This document shows positions 8,991 to 16,895 of a DNA stretch of 64,000 nucleotides, in pieces; position 1 is the stretch's first letter; the number at the start of each line of letters is the position of its first letter. The notes below the pieces were generated by a model that saw only the letters and a list, made by a program, of their open reading frames with translations, was not told where the DNA came from and searched no databases. Made by a program: the position numbers and the translations under genes. The DNA lies in assembly GCA_027487835.1 (NCBI GenBank), contig JAIYCU010000012.1:85718-149717 (forward strand), written 5' to 3'. This stretch comes from Bacteroidota bacterium (GTDB lineage: Bacteria > Bacteroidota > Bacteroidia > UKL13-3).

Positions 8991-11864
8991 ATGAAATACA
9001 GATTTACACAAATTGCGAAAGGTTTGATGGCAGGCCTTAGCATGTTTAGCACCTTTCAAATGAAGGCTCAATTAAGTGCTCCAAAAGTTGAGAATGTTTG
9101 GGGAGCAAGGGTTTTATCTATTGCAGGTTATGCAAAAACATCAGACACAACACGTCTGTACATTTCCACCGAAAGTGCTAACTCAATTTTCTATTCAGAC
9201 ATTTACAATCCTGCCGGAACAGGATTTAATTTTACCACATGGAAGAAGGTTTCAAGCGCAGATGCCGATAATAATTTGGGTGGCACATTCCAACAATTAG
9301 GAGTTCACAAACTTAGTGGAACCCTTTTTTGTATCAATAATAGTGGATTATATGCCTTACACCCAGACAGCAATAGTCATAAATTAGTTGATGGAAATGG
9401 AATCAATGCCTTATGTGTTAAAGATTCTATTCTCATTTATGTAACAGGAAATCAACTTATTTGGGGGAAAATAGAGGCAAATGGAAAATTTGTAAAAGAT
9501 GCTTCTGCACCTAAAATTATTAGTTTGTTTGTAAACCAAATTGTAATTAATCCAATTACTAATATGGTGTATTTATTTCAAAAGTTTGGTGGCGGACCTC
9601 AAATTTCTAAAACTAATCATACCTTCAATGATTTAAAATCTACCACCATTATTAGTAATTTGGCCATGGGAGTTATCCCAAGCGGCAACCAATATTCTGG
9701 AATAGGAATAAGTCCCGCTGGCAGAATTTTCATGGCAGGTTTTAAATCCCCTGGCGCACCCGAAAAAACATTTAGGTACACAGATGATGAAATAACTTGG
9801 AACAATATCAACTTTCCAAATACCACAAATGGTGTTTCTGGTACTAATTTTAGTTTTGCTGGAAGCACTGGCTCCTATTATACTTACCACTCAGATGGAT
9901 ATTCTTCAAACAAAGGTTTATCATGGGTGGAATTTGGAAGTGCTGGAAAAACAACTAATCCAAATGATGGAGAGGTTTTTTGTGACCCAAATGATACCAA
10001 TGTAGTATATTTTACTTCAGATTTAGGCATTGCTGTTTCAATAAATAGAGGCAGTAGTTCAACTGATTTATCAGAAGGATTAGAGGCGGTTCAAGTTCAA
10101 GACTTTGATATGACGGCAGATAAGCAAACTGCTTGGATTGCCTCAAAAGCTGGAATTAGAAAAGTTAGCAAATATAAAACAGGCCCAATTTGGACAGGTG
10201 CTTTATGGCCTAATGGCGACGGATCACCTTATTATTCTGTGGCTATGAAACCCTCAGATACAAATACAGTGTTTGCAGGTAATCTAAGGATATACAAAAC
10301 AACTAACGGTGGCACAAATTGGGTTCAAAGCTTTACCCCAGAGACAAGCCCATATTTCTATCCTTCGGTTGGTACAATTGCAGCGGCAATAGAAGTAGCT
10401 TTTTTTAATGAAAACATCGTTTTTGCTGGCTTTAGCATTCAAGATTCGGCTAAAGGAGGTTTATTCTTCTCCCAAAATGCGGGCAGCAGTTGGAGCCAAA
10501 TTAAATTAGAAACAAGTGCTTTGGGGCAAGATGTAGATGTAACAGACATCGCTTTTAATATTGAAGGAACAGATACAGTAGCCTATGTTACAGTGGCCTA
10601 CGATTTAAGCAAACCTCAAGGCCGAAGTGTTTATAGGGTTGTAAAAAGTGGCAGTACTTGGACAGGTTCGCAAAACATGAATGGTGCAAATACTTCAACT
10701 GGAACAGTTATAGTTGCCTCACTAGAAGATGTATTGGTAAGCGTAACAAGGGATACACTGTATGTCACAGGAACTGATGCCGGCATTAATCATCCTATAA
10801 CTTATTATAAAATCATTAGTGGCACCAACAAATGGACACCTATGACAACCTCTGGATATCCTTTTGTAAATGGCAAAAAAGGGAAAGCAGTGGCGCTTGG
10901 CGGCGATACAGTTTTCTGTGCTGTTGATGCTGATATTTATATGTATATCTGGGGAGCTACTTCTTGGACATTAGGATATTCTTACCCAGTTGGCACTCAA
11001 ATTAACTTCCTATATTATGATGAATTATTAGCGGGTACAAGCACAGGACTTTATGGACATGTTACAAAACCTTCCATTACAAAATGTTATATTAACAAGA
11101 ATGTAAATGGCATTGTATGTGGAAATTCACCCTTTATTTTTAAAGGCAAATCTTACCAAAATGCTGGCGTTTATATAGATACCCTAAAAATGCAAGTTGG
11201 ATGTGATACAATATATAATCTGGTAATAGTTAAACCTACTTTACAGCCAGTTCTTTCAAAAGTAGAAGCATGTTTTGGTGAACTTGTTAAATTGCCCAAT
11301 GGCAATATGTTGCTAGCAGAAATTTCAAGAAAGGATACCTTTAAATTTAATGGCAGCAAAGGTTGCGATAGTATTGTAATTTTTGATTTAAACGTTACAA
11401 AATTAAATGTAAATGTGTTTGTAGGTAACACAGTTTTAGAAGCCGAAATGCCTGGTGTTTTTTACCAATGGTTGGATTGTAAAAAAGGAATGGCAATTAT
11501 TAGTGGCGCCATAGACAAAAGTTACAGACCTTCCAAAAGTGGCGAATATGCTGTTCAAATAACTTATAATAATTGTGTGGATACTTCTCTATGTTACATT
11601 TATAATACAGTGGGTTTATCCAACTCTTCCCAGATAGATTTGAAGATATATCCAAATCCAACCGAAAATAGAATTACCATAACCTGGCATTCAATTGGGA
11701 AAGTAAAAACAATCCTACTTGATATAAATGGAAAGCAATTGCTAGAAACTAGTTTTGAAAATGAAGTGAGTTTAGATTTAACACCCTTTCCTACTGGAAT
11801 TTATCAACTTATATTAATAGATGATTTTGGTGCTTTCACCACTAAGAAAGTAAATAAACTTTAA
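8991..11864 (+). CDS. T9SS type A sorted secreted protein, tandem paralogue of the upstream gene
   Basis: A 957-residue exported protein. I chose the ATG at 8991 because it begins the signal peptide (MKYRFTQIAKGLMAG, ending QMKAQ); the ORF opening at 8940 adds 17 unsupported residues. It shares its layout with the upstream gene: the same opening after the signal peptide (SAPKVENVWGARVLSIAGYA against TPPKTEGLFGGSILEMTGYA), the same blades (WPNGDGSPYYSVAM, TTNGGTNW, SQNAGSSW), a WLDC module and a type A sorting domain (about 880-957, IYPNPTENRI). Unlike its neighbour it has two GCD(S/T)I modules instead of one. Its role is unknown, most likely a surface or secreted beta-propeller. It ends at a strong bidirectional terminator. 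Confidence 0.85.
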   Translation: MKYRFTQIAKGLMAGLSMFSTFQMKAQLSAPKVENVWGARVLSIAGYAKTSDTTRLYISTESANSIFYSDIYNPAGTGFNFTTWKKVSSADADNNLGGTFQQLGVHKLSGTLFCINNSGLYALHPDSNSHKLVDGNGINALCVKDSILIYVTGNQLIWGKIEANGKFVKDASAPKIISLFVNQIVINPITNMVYLFQKFGGGPQISKTNHTFNDLKSTTIISNLAMGVIPSGNQYSGIGISPAGRIFMAGFKSPGAPEKTFRYTDDEITWNNINFPNTTNGVSGTNFSFAGSTGSYYTYHSDGYSSNKGLSWVEFGSAGKTTNPNDGEVFCDPNDTNVVYFTSDLGIAVSINRGSSSTDLSEGLEAVQVQDFDMTADKQTAWIASKAGIRKVSKYKTGPIWTGALWPNGDGSPYYSVAMKPSDTNTVFAGNLRIYKTTNGGTNWVQSFTPETSPYFYPSVGTIAAAIEVAFFNENIVFAGFSIQDSAKGGLFFSQNAGSSWSQIKLETSALGQDVDVTDIAFNIEGTDTVAYVTVAYDLSKPQGRSVYRVVKSGSTWTGSQNMNGANTSTGTVIVASLEDVLVSVTRDTLYVTGTDAGINHPITYYKIISGTNKWTPMTTSGYPFVNGKKGKAVALGGDTVFCAVDADIYMYIWGATSWTLGYSYPVGTQINFLYYDELLAGTSTGLYGHVTKPSITKCYINKNVNGIVCGNSPFIFKGKSYQNAGVYIDTLKMQVGCDTIYNLVIVKPTLQPVLSKVEACFGELVKLPNGNMLLAEISRKDTFKFNGSKGCDSIVIFDLNVTKLNVNVFVGNTVLEAEMPGVFYQWLDCKKGMAIISGAIDKSYRPSKSGEYAVQITYNNCVDTSLCYIYNTVGLSNSSQIDLKIYPNPTENRITITWHSIGKVKTILLDINGKQLLETSFENEVSLDLTPFPTGIYQLILIDDFGAFTTKKVNKL

Positions 11865-11866
11865 GG

Positions 11867-11903
11867 AATAAAGAGGCTGTTTTTTAGAAACAGCCTCTTT
11901 ATT
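11867..11903. terminator. Bidirectional intrinsic terminator
   Basis: A perfect 16-bp inverted repeat (11867-11882 with 11888-11903) encloses a 5-base loop; its GC core is GAGGCTG/CAGCCTC, flanked by A and T runs on both sides. It lies exactly between the convergent cargo gene and the leftward secreted-protein gene, whose stop codon begins one base after the stem, so it can end transcription from both directions. Confidence 0.9.
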
Positions 11904-12749
11904 TTACATTTTAATTTCAATGATTCGGTATGAACCAAATTCATAGGCCCAAATAATTTCGAGCCAAATTTGATTTAATTTATAGCTAGTCTTAAACTTA
12001 GATGGCCCAATTTTTTCAGGAATGATAGCCTGTTTAAATAGTTTAGGATTGGATTTTTCTATTGAGATTATTTTTAATAGATTCAATTTTATGGCAGTAA
12101 ACATAAAAGAAGCATCATTTTCAATTTCAACATTCCAAGCGCTTTTAAAATGAAGTGTTTGAGCACTGGATATTATTTTTAAACTTGGTGAAAGGTAGGC
12201 TGCAAGTTCTGCATTCGACTTTAAATTAATGAGAGTGGATATTTCAGGAATATTTAGACTTGGTTGTACTATGTTTTGGTAATTTGGTTCAAACAGCTTA
12301 ATGGCCCAAAGTTTTCCTTGTTTATTGATATCAACTGAAAAGCATTTAGCTTCATACATCCACTTTTCACCATATTCGCCAATACTAATTTTATCACTTG
12401 GCTTACCTGCTATTTTTAATACTTCAGCTTGGGTCATGCCAAAACTTAAACCATAAAAACCAGACATCATTTTTTCTTTTTGAGAAGAAAGTTGGATGGA
12501 TGTAATTGGATGATTTGATTCTTTGGCATATTCAAATACAACAACCCAGCCCTCTCCCATTGGATGCGTAAAAGCTTCAATTTGATTTCCTAAATTATTG
12601 GTATCAGCTAAGTAGGGTTTACCTAATACTTTAGAAGGGATTTCTTTATTTTGCCCTATTGCAAAACCAGCTAAACTTCTTTCTAAGGCTTGGCTAAAAA
12701 GTTGGTTCGAACCAAATCCTAGGAATAAAATTAAAAGTCTAAATACCAT
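11904..12749 (-). CDS. Secreted protein of unknown function, coupled to the HtrA protease gene
   Basis: I do not recognise this 281-residue protein. It has a signal peptide (MVFRLLILFLGFG, ending LFSQ) and no further membrane segment. A block with YGLSFGMTQAEVLKIAGKPS resembles the small repeat found in SmpA/OmlA-like and related periplasmic proteins, where G.....V....G.P motifs recur, but the match is short. Its ATG overlaps the stop codon of the protease gene by one base (TAATG), which suggests coupled translation and a shared periplasmic job. It is the last gene of a leftward unit with the DUF1573 protein and HtrA. An adaptor or substrate of the protease is one possibility, by context only. 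Confidence 0.6.
   Translation of the reverse strand: MVFRLLILFLGFGSNQLFSQALERSLAGFAIGQNKEIPSKVLGKPYLADTNNLGNQIEAFTHPMGEGWVVVFEYAKESNHPITSIQLSSQKEKMMSGFYGLSFGMTQAEVLKIAGKPSDKISIGEYGEKWMYEAKCFSVDINKQGKLWAIKLFEPNYQNIVQPSLNIPEISTLINLKSNAELAAYLSPSLKIISSAQTLHFKSAWNVEIENDASFMFTAIKLNLLKIISIEKSNPKLFKQAIIPEKIGPSKFKTSYKLNQIWLEIIWAYEFGSYRIIEIKM
12702..12715. repeat. Perfect 14-bp palindrome, fullest form of an iterated motif
   Basis: TTGGTTCGAACCAA is its own reverse complement. It is the most symmetric version of a word that recurs in the window as GGTTCAAACC or GGTTTGAACC at 5706, 16026, 17151, 22770, 30998, 31222, 52439 and 59458, and in looser forms at 956, 8825, 15827, 23216 and 46634. This copy lies inside the coding region of the secreted protein, near its N-terminus. 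Confidence 0.6.
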
Positions 12750-14179
12750 TAATAAGTATAAAAAGAAAATACACCTCTGCCCCCATTTGCAAAGATTCCT
12801 TCGATTACTACTTGGCCCCTAACCGATTCCAATGCCTTAATTAACTCTTCAACCTTTTCATAACTTTTTCTGTTAAGACTTGTAATGATAAAACCTTCCT
12901 GAATGCCCATGCTAGCAATTCTGCCTTGTCTAATTCCGCTAATTCGGTAGCCATTTTGTATACCAAGTTTATCCTTTTCATTTTTAGCTAAAGGTTGAAA
13001 ATCTGCTCCCAATATAATAGAGCTTATCGTTCCCTTTTTCATTATAGCAGTAGTGCCTTCGCCATTTAAAAGTGAGATGAAAGTTTCTTTTTCTTTGCCC
13101 TCTCTTTTATATAAAATTTTTATTTTATCTCCAGGTCTGTGGTAAGCAATTTGTTCATCAAATATTGCTTTACTATCAATTTCTTTTTCATTTGCTTTAA
13201 GGATGATATCACCACTTCTTAAACCAGCTTGGTCTGCTGGACCCTCTGCTAAAACTTGATCAACCAAAATCCCTATATTATTTGTTATGGCATATTTTTG
13301 GGCAATGGTGCCATCAATGTCTTTCACATCCATTCCGGTAAACCCCCTTTGCACCTCTTTAAACTCAATTAAATCTTTGATTATTTTCGAAACTATGTTA
13401 ACTGGAATGGCAAATCCATACCCATTATAGGAACCCGTATTACTTGCAATTGCGGTGTTAATCCCAACTAATTTTCCTTCTAAATCTACCAAAGCTCCAC
13501 CACTGTTTCCTGGATTAATGGCTGCATCGGTTTGAATAAAACTTTCTATTGGAAATTGATTATTTACAATATTTATATTTCTCCCTTTAGCGCTCACAAT
13601 GCCAGCAGTAACTGTTGAAGTAAGGTTAAAGGGATTTCCAACAGCCAAAACCCATTCACCTACTTTTAAATAATCTGAGTTTCCAAAGGTAATTCTAGGC
13701 AATCCCTTAGCCTCAATTTTAAGCAAAGCTAAATCAGTTGAGGGGTCGATTCCAATTAATATTGCTTTATATGACTGCTTATTATTATTAGTGATAACTT
13801 CAATCACATTAGCATCTTTTACCACATGTAGGTTTGTAACAATATATCCATCCTCAGAAATAATTACGCCAGACCCAGAACTGGCTACCGGACCTCTTCT
13901 ACCAAAGAAATCTGCACCATTCCAAAAATCAAAAAAAGGATCTTGGTATCGCTGATTGGTTAGTGTTTTAATAAAAACAACTGAATGCAAAGAAGCCTCT
14001 GAGGCTTTTACAAAATCTAAATTACTTGGCGCAACTCCTTTATAGTCTACAAGATTAAACTTGCTTTCATTGGGCGGAGCTGTTTGAAAAACAACTTGTT
14101 TATTAGAAATTAAGTTAATTGATAAAGCACCTGCCATGCCTCCTGCAAAGCCAAGCGCAATCATTTGCCATCTTTTCAT
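12749..14179 (-). CDS. htrA: HtrA/DegP-type periplasmic serine protease with two PDZ domains
   Basis: A trypsin-like protease and quality-control factor of the periplasm, 476 residues. An N-terminal membrane anchor or signal (about 5-25) precedes the protease domain. The catalytic triad reads H118 (GYIVTNLHVV), D149 (STDLALLKIE) and S226 (NPGNSGGAL). The first PDZ is at about 290-375 (GPADQAGLRSGDIIL) and a shorter, more divergent second PDZ at about 390-470. These fit the usual DegP/DegQ length. It follows the DUF1573 gene by 20 bp and is translationally coupled to the unknown secreted protein after it. DegP, DegQ and DegS cannot be separated by sequence alone; two PDZ domains argue against DegS. 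Confidence 0.92.
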   Translation of the reverse strand: MKRWQMIALGFAGGMAGALSINLISNKQVVFQTAPPNESKFNLVDYKGVAPSNLDFVKASEASLHSVVFIKTLTNQRYQDPFFDFWNGADFFGRRGPVASSGSGVIISEDGYIVTNLHVVKDANVIEVITNNNKQSYKAILIGIDPSTDLALLKIEAKGLPRITFGNSDYLKVGEWVLAVGNPFNLTSTVTAGIVSAKGRNINIVNNQFPIESFIQTDAAINPGNSGGALVDLEGKLVGINTAIASNTGSYNGYGFAIPVNIVSKIIKDLIEFKEVQRGFTGMDVKDIDGTIAQKYAITNNIGILVDQVLAEGPADQAGLRSGDIILKANEKEIDSKAIFDEQIAYHRPGDKIKILYKREGKEKETFISLLNGEGTTAIMKKGTISSIILGADFQPLAKNEKDKLGIQNGYRISGIRQGRIASMGIQEGFIITSLNRKSYEKVEELIKALESVRGQVVIEGIFANGGRGVFSFYTY

Positions 14180-14199
14180 GTTTTACAGTTATATAAAAA

Positions 14200-15291
14200 T
14201 TATTCAATCACATTTGCCTTAAGCGTTAAAATAATTTCTGGTTGGGTAGGATCATTGGTAATTAATTTAATGGTTTTGGTATCTGGCCCTGCCATATTCA
14301 CATAATTCCAACTTACTTTTAAAAAAGCCGTCTCTCCTTTTTTAATAACCTTTGTAGATAAATCAGGGGCTAAACAAGTGCAGTTTTTTATCACTCTTCT
14401 GATTACCAAATCTTGCTTTCCTTTGTTTTTTATTTCAAAAACGCCCGATGGCGAGGCAAATAATTCAATGTTGCCAAAATCTAAGGTGTTATTTTTTATA
14501 AAAACTTTCGGCGCTTCTTTGAGGGCTTTTTTATCTAGGTTACTAAAGTCTTCAATGATATTAGCAGTAATGGTGAAGATTTTCACAGGCATTGTATCAT
14601 CATTGGTATAAACTTTTATTTCTTGTCTAACAGGACCAAACTCGATAGGCTTTTTAGGAAAATACCTTACTTTTAATTTGTATTCAGAATTTGGTAAAAC
14701 GTTATCATAACTCTTGATGACCTGAATATTGGGTGGACTTTCAATCTTATAGAAGTAAATGCGTTTATTACCCATATTAAAAAAAGCTAATTCAAGACTA
14801 TCATAACCATTATATTTTACTTGGTTGAGTTCAATTAAATTGGCTGGAACTGCAAGACTTCCATACATATATTTATATTGTTCATTTTGTTTAAGTTTGG
14901 AAGCATAAACAACTCCACGAATAGTTATATCTACTAATTCAGGCGAACCTGTGCTTAAAATTGAAAGGGTTTTCTCAAAAGGCCCTTGTCTTCCTTCTGG
15001 TTCAAAAACCGCAAATACAGAGCCTGTATCTCCAACTGCCACCTCGCTTATTGTCCAATTAGTTGAAGTGCAACCGCAAGAAGTTTTAACCTCATTTATC
15101 TTAACAGGTGCCGTTCCAGTGTTTATAAATTTGAACTCATGACGCACACTACCGCCAAGCTCACTAATATTGCCAAAATCAAATTTATCATATAAGAAAG
15201 TTACTTTTCCTTTTGGGGCTGCTCCTTTTTTGGGCTGTGCCGAAAGATTAAAACAAATTGATAAGAAAAAACTAAAGATTAATATCCGCAT
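14200..15291 (-). CDS. DUF1573 domain protein, secreted
   Basis: A 363-residue exported protein built of Ig-like ASH/DUF1573 sandwiches. The signal peptide is residues 1-18 (ending FNLSAQ). The first sandwich has FDFGNISELGG, then FINTGTAPVKINEVKTSCGC; a middle one carries FFNMGNKRIYFYKI; the third repeats LDFGNIELF, then KNCTCLAPD. The paired cysteines in SCGC and NCTC are a usual feature of the family. DUF1573 proteins are common in Bacteroidota periplasm and outer membrane, without a settled function. Being first in the unit with HtrA suggests an envelope role. The start is an ATG directly at the signal peptide. Confidence 0.85.
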   Translation of the reverse strand: MRILIFSFFLSICFNLSAQPKKGAAPKGKVTFLYDKFDFGNISELGGSVRHEFKFINTGTAPVKINEVKTSCGCTSTNWTISEVAVGDTGSVFAVFEPEGRQGPFEKTLSILSTGSPELVDITIRGVVYASKLKQNEQYKYMYGSLAVPANLIELNQVKYNGYDSLELAFFNMGNKRIYFYKIESPPNIQVIKSYDNVLPNSEYKLKVRYFPKKPIEFGPVRQEIKVYTNDDTMPVKIFTITANIIEDFSNLDKKALKEAPKVFIKNNTLDFGNIELFASPSGVFEIKNKGKQDLVIRRVIKNCTCLAPDLSTKVIKKGETAFLKVSWNYVNMAGPDTKTIKLITNDPTQPEIILTLKANVIE

Positions 15292-15345
15292 AATAAAATT
15301 ATAATGTTAAAGTAAGACGAGGTTTAATTGGTAGAAGTTGCAAGA

Positions 15346-16131
15346 TTATATTATTTCAAACGTATCTGCATCTTCCCAAGCAGGAAATTGCTGACGATAT
15401 TGATTTAGGTCGGCTATGTTCAGACAAATATTTTCAAAACTTATTGATTTATTTGCTTCGTAAATAAGTTCTCCGGTAGGTTGGATAATACATGAATCGC
15501 CCGAATGATTTATTTGATGTACATCTTCGCCAATTCTATTCACTGCTGCCAAAAAAGATTGGTTTTCAATAGCCCTTGCAATGGTAAGTGCCTTCCAATG
15601 AGCGGCTCGTTTTTGAGGCCAATTTGCAACCAAAATTATCAAATCATAGTTAAATTCTTTTGTTCTTCGCATCCAAACAGGAAAACGCAAATCATAACAA
15701 ATAAAAGGAGCAATTTTCCAACCTTTATACTGGATTAATAAATGGGCGTTTCCTTTATGATAATGCATTTGTTCTTGTCCCATTCTAAACAAATGTGCCT
15801 TATCATAAAAATAAAATTCTGAATTTGGGTTGACCCAAAAAAATCGATTATAAAACTTTGAATCTTCTTCTATCATGAAGCTTCCGCATATTGCGACATC
15901 CTTTCTCTGGGCCCATTCGGCTAGTGTATTAAGCGTCTTTTCTTGATAGTTTGCCGCAATTAAATGAGGGTTCATACTAAACCCTGTAGTAAACATTTCA
16001 GGTAAAATTATAACATCTGTAGCTTGGTTCAAACCAAAAATTAATTGTTCGAAATGCGCCAAATTTGCAGGTACATTTTCCCAAACTAAATCAGTTTGAA
16101 GTAAGGTGATATTTAAATTATTTGCTTGCAT
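15346..16131 (-). CDS. Omega-amidase, nitrilase superfamily (YafV-like)
   Basis: A cytoplasmic carbon-nitrogen hydrolase of 261 residues. The nitrilase triad is plain: E45 in LPEMFTTGFSM, K111 in YDKAHLFRMG, and the nucleophile C145 in PFICYDLRFPVW. The MFTTGFSM signature and the length fit the YafV/omega-amidase branch, which hydrolyses alpha-ketoglutaramate and alpha-ketosuccinamate, a metabolite-repair reaction. It starts immediately after the stop of the sirtuin gene (no intergenic base), so the two share a transcript. The substrate is inferred from the family. Confidence 0.87.
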   Translation of the reverse strand: MQANNLNITLLQTDLVWENVPANLAHFEQLIFGLNQATDVIILPEMFTTGFSMNPHLIAANYQEKTLNTLAEWAQRKDVAICGSFMIEEDSKFYNRFFWVNPNSEFYFYDKAHLFRMGQEQMHYHKGNAHLLIQYKGWKIAPFICYDLRFPVWMRRTKEFNYDLIILVANWPQKRAAHWKALTIARAIENQSFLAAVNRIGEDVHQINHSGDSCIIQPTGELIYEANKSISFENICLNIADLNQYRQQFPAWEDADTFEII

Positions 16132-16824
16132 TTAAATTTGATTAAGGAGAATTTTCATGCCTTCAACCGCACCTTTTGGTATTTGAGTTACCTGGTGTTG
16201 CGTATAAATTGTAAGTGGCTTTGGATCGACTATAAAAACAGGCACTTCAGGTCTAACATATTTAATTAATCCAGCTGCAGGATATACTTGTAAGGAAGTT
16301 CCAATAATTAAAAAAACATCAGCTTGTTGACAAATCTCTGCTGCGGGTTCAATCATAGGGACTGCCTCACCAAACCAAACAATATGTGGCCTAAGCTGAG
16401 AACCTAACTCACAAGTATCGCCCATTGAAAGCATTTCACCTTCTATATCATACACTAAATTAGGGTTTTGAGTACTTCTTGATTTCATTAACTCGCCATG
16501 AAGATGCAGGATATTTGTGCTTCCCGCCTTTTCATGTAAATTATCTACATTTTGTGTAATGATGCTTACATTAAATCTATCTTCCAATGATTTTAACGCC
16601 AAATGTCCACTATTAGGACTTGCAGCTAAACAGGCTTTTCTCCTAAGATTGTAAAAATTAAGAACTAATTCAGGATTTTTTTTAAATGCCTCTGGCGTAG
16701 CAACATCCTCAACATTATGGCCCTCCCATAAGCCACCGCTATCTCTAAAGGTTTGAATTCCACTTTCTGCACTAATTCCTGCACCACTTAAAACAACCAA
16801 ATGAGGCTTTACTTTGTCATTCAT
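16132..16824 (-). CDS. cobB: Sir2-family NAD-dependent protein deacylase lacking the zinc cysteines
   Basis: A class III/V-type sirtuin. NAD-binding motifs are GAGISAESGIQTFRDS and TQNVDNLH; the catalytic histidine is in LHGE. In the longer numbering from an upstream ATG (16857), the YxxR pair linked to removal of succinyl and other acidic acyl groups is Y69 and R72 (FYNLRRK), and the catalytic histidine is H120. The zinc-ribbon region, between LHGELMKSRSTQ and SQLRPHIVWFGE, holds only one cysteine (C149) instead of four, as in other Bacteroidota sirtuins I recall. A TAATTTTG element on the minus strand at 16866-16859 would start transcription below the upstream ATG, so I prefer the ATG at 16824. 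It abuts the omega-amidase gene. Confidence 0.87.
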   Translation of the reverse strand: MNDKVKPHLVVLSGAGISAESGIQTFRDSGGLWEGHNVEDVATPEAFKKNPELVLNFYNLRRKACLAASPNSGHLALKSLEDRFNVSIITQNVDNLHEKAGSTNILHLHGELMKSRSTQNPNLVYDIEGEMLSMGDTCELGSQLRPHIVWFGEAVPMIEPAAEICQQADVFLIIGTSLQVYPAAGLIKYVRPEVPVFIVDPKPLTIYTQHQVTQIPKGAVEGMKILLNQI

Positions 16825-16895
16825 ATGGTGTAAATTTACAAATTGATTTTTAGCCATACAAAATTAACCTGAAAAGATATTCCACATACCTACTA

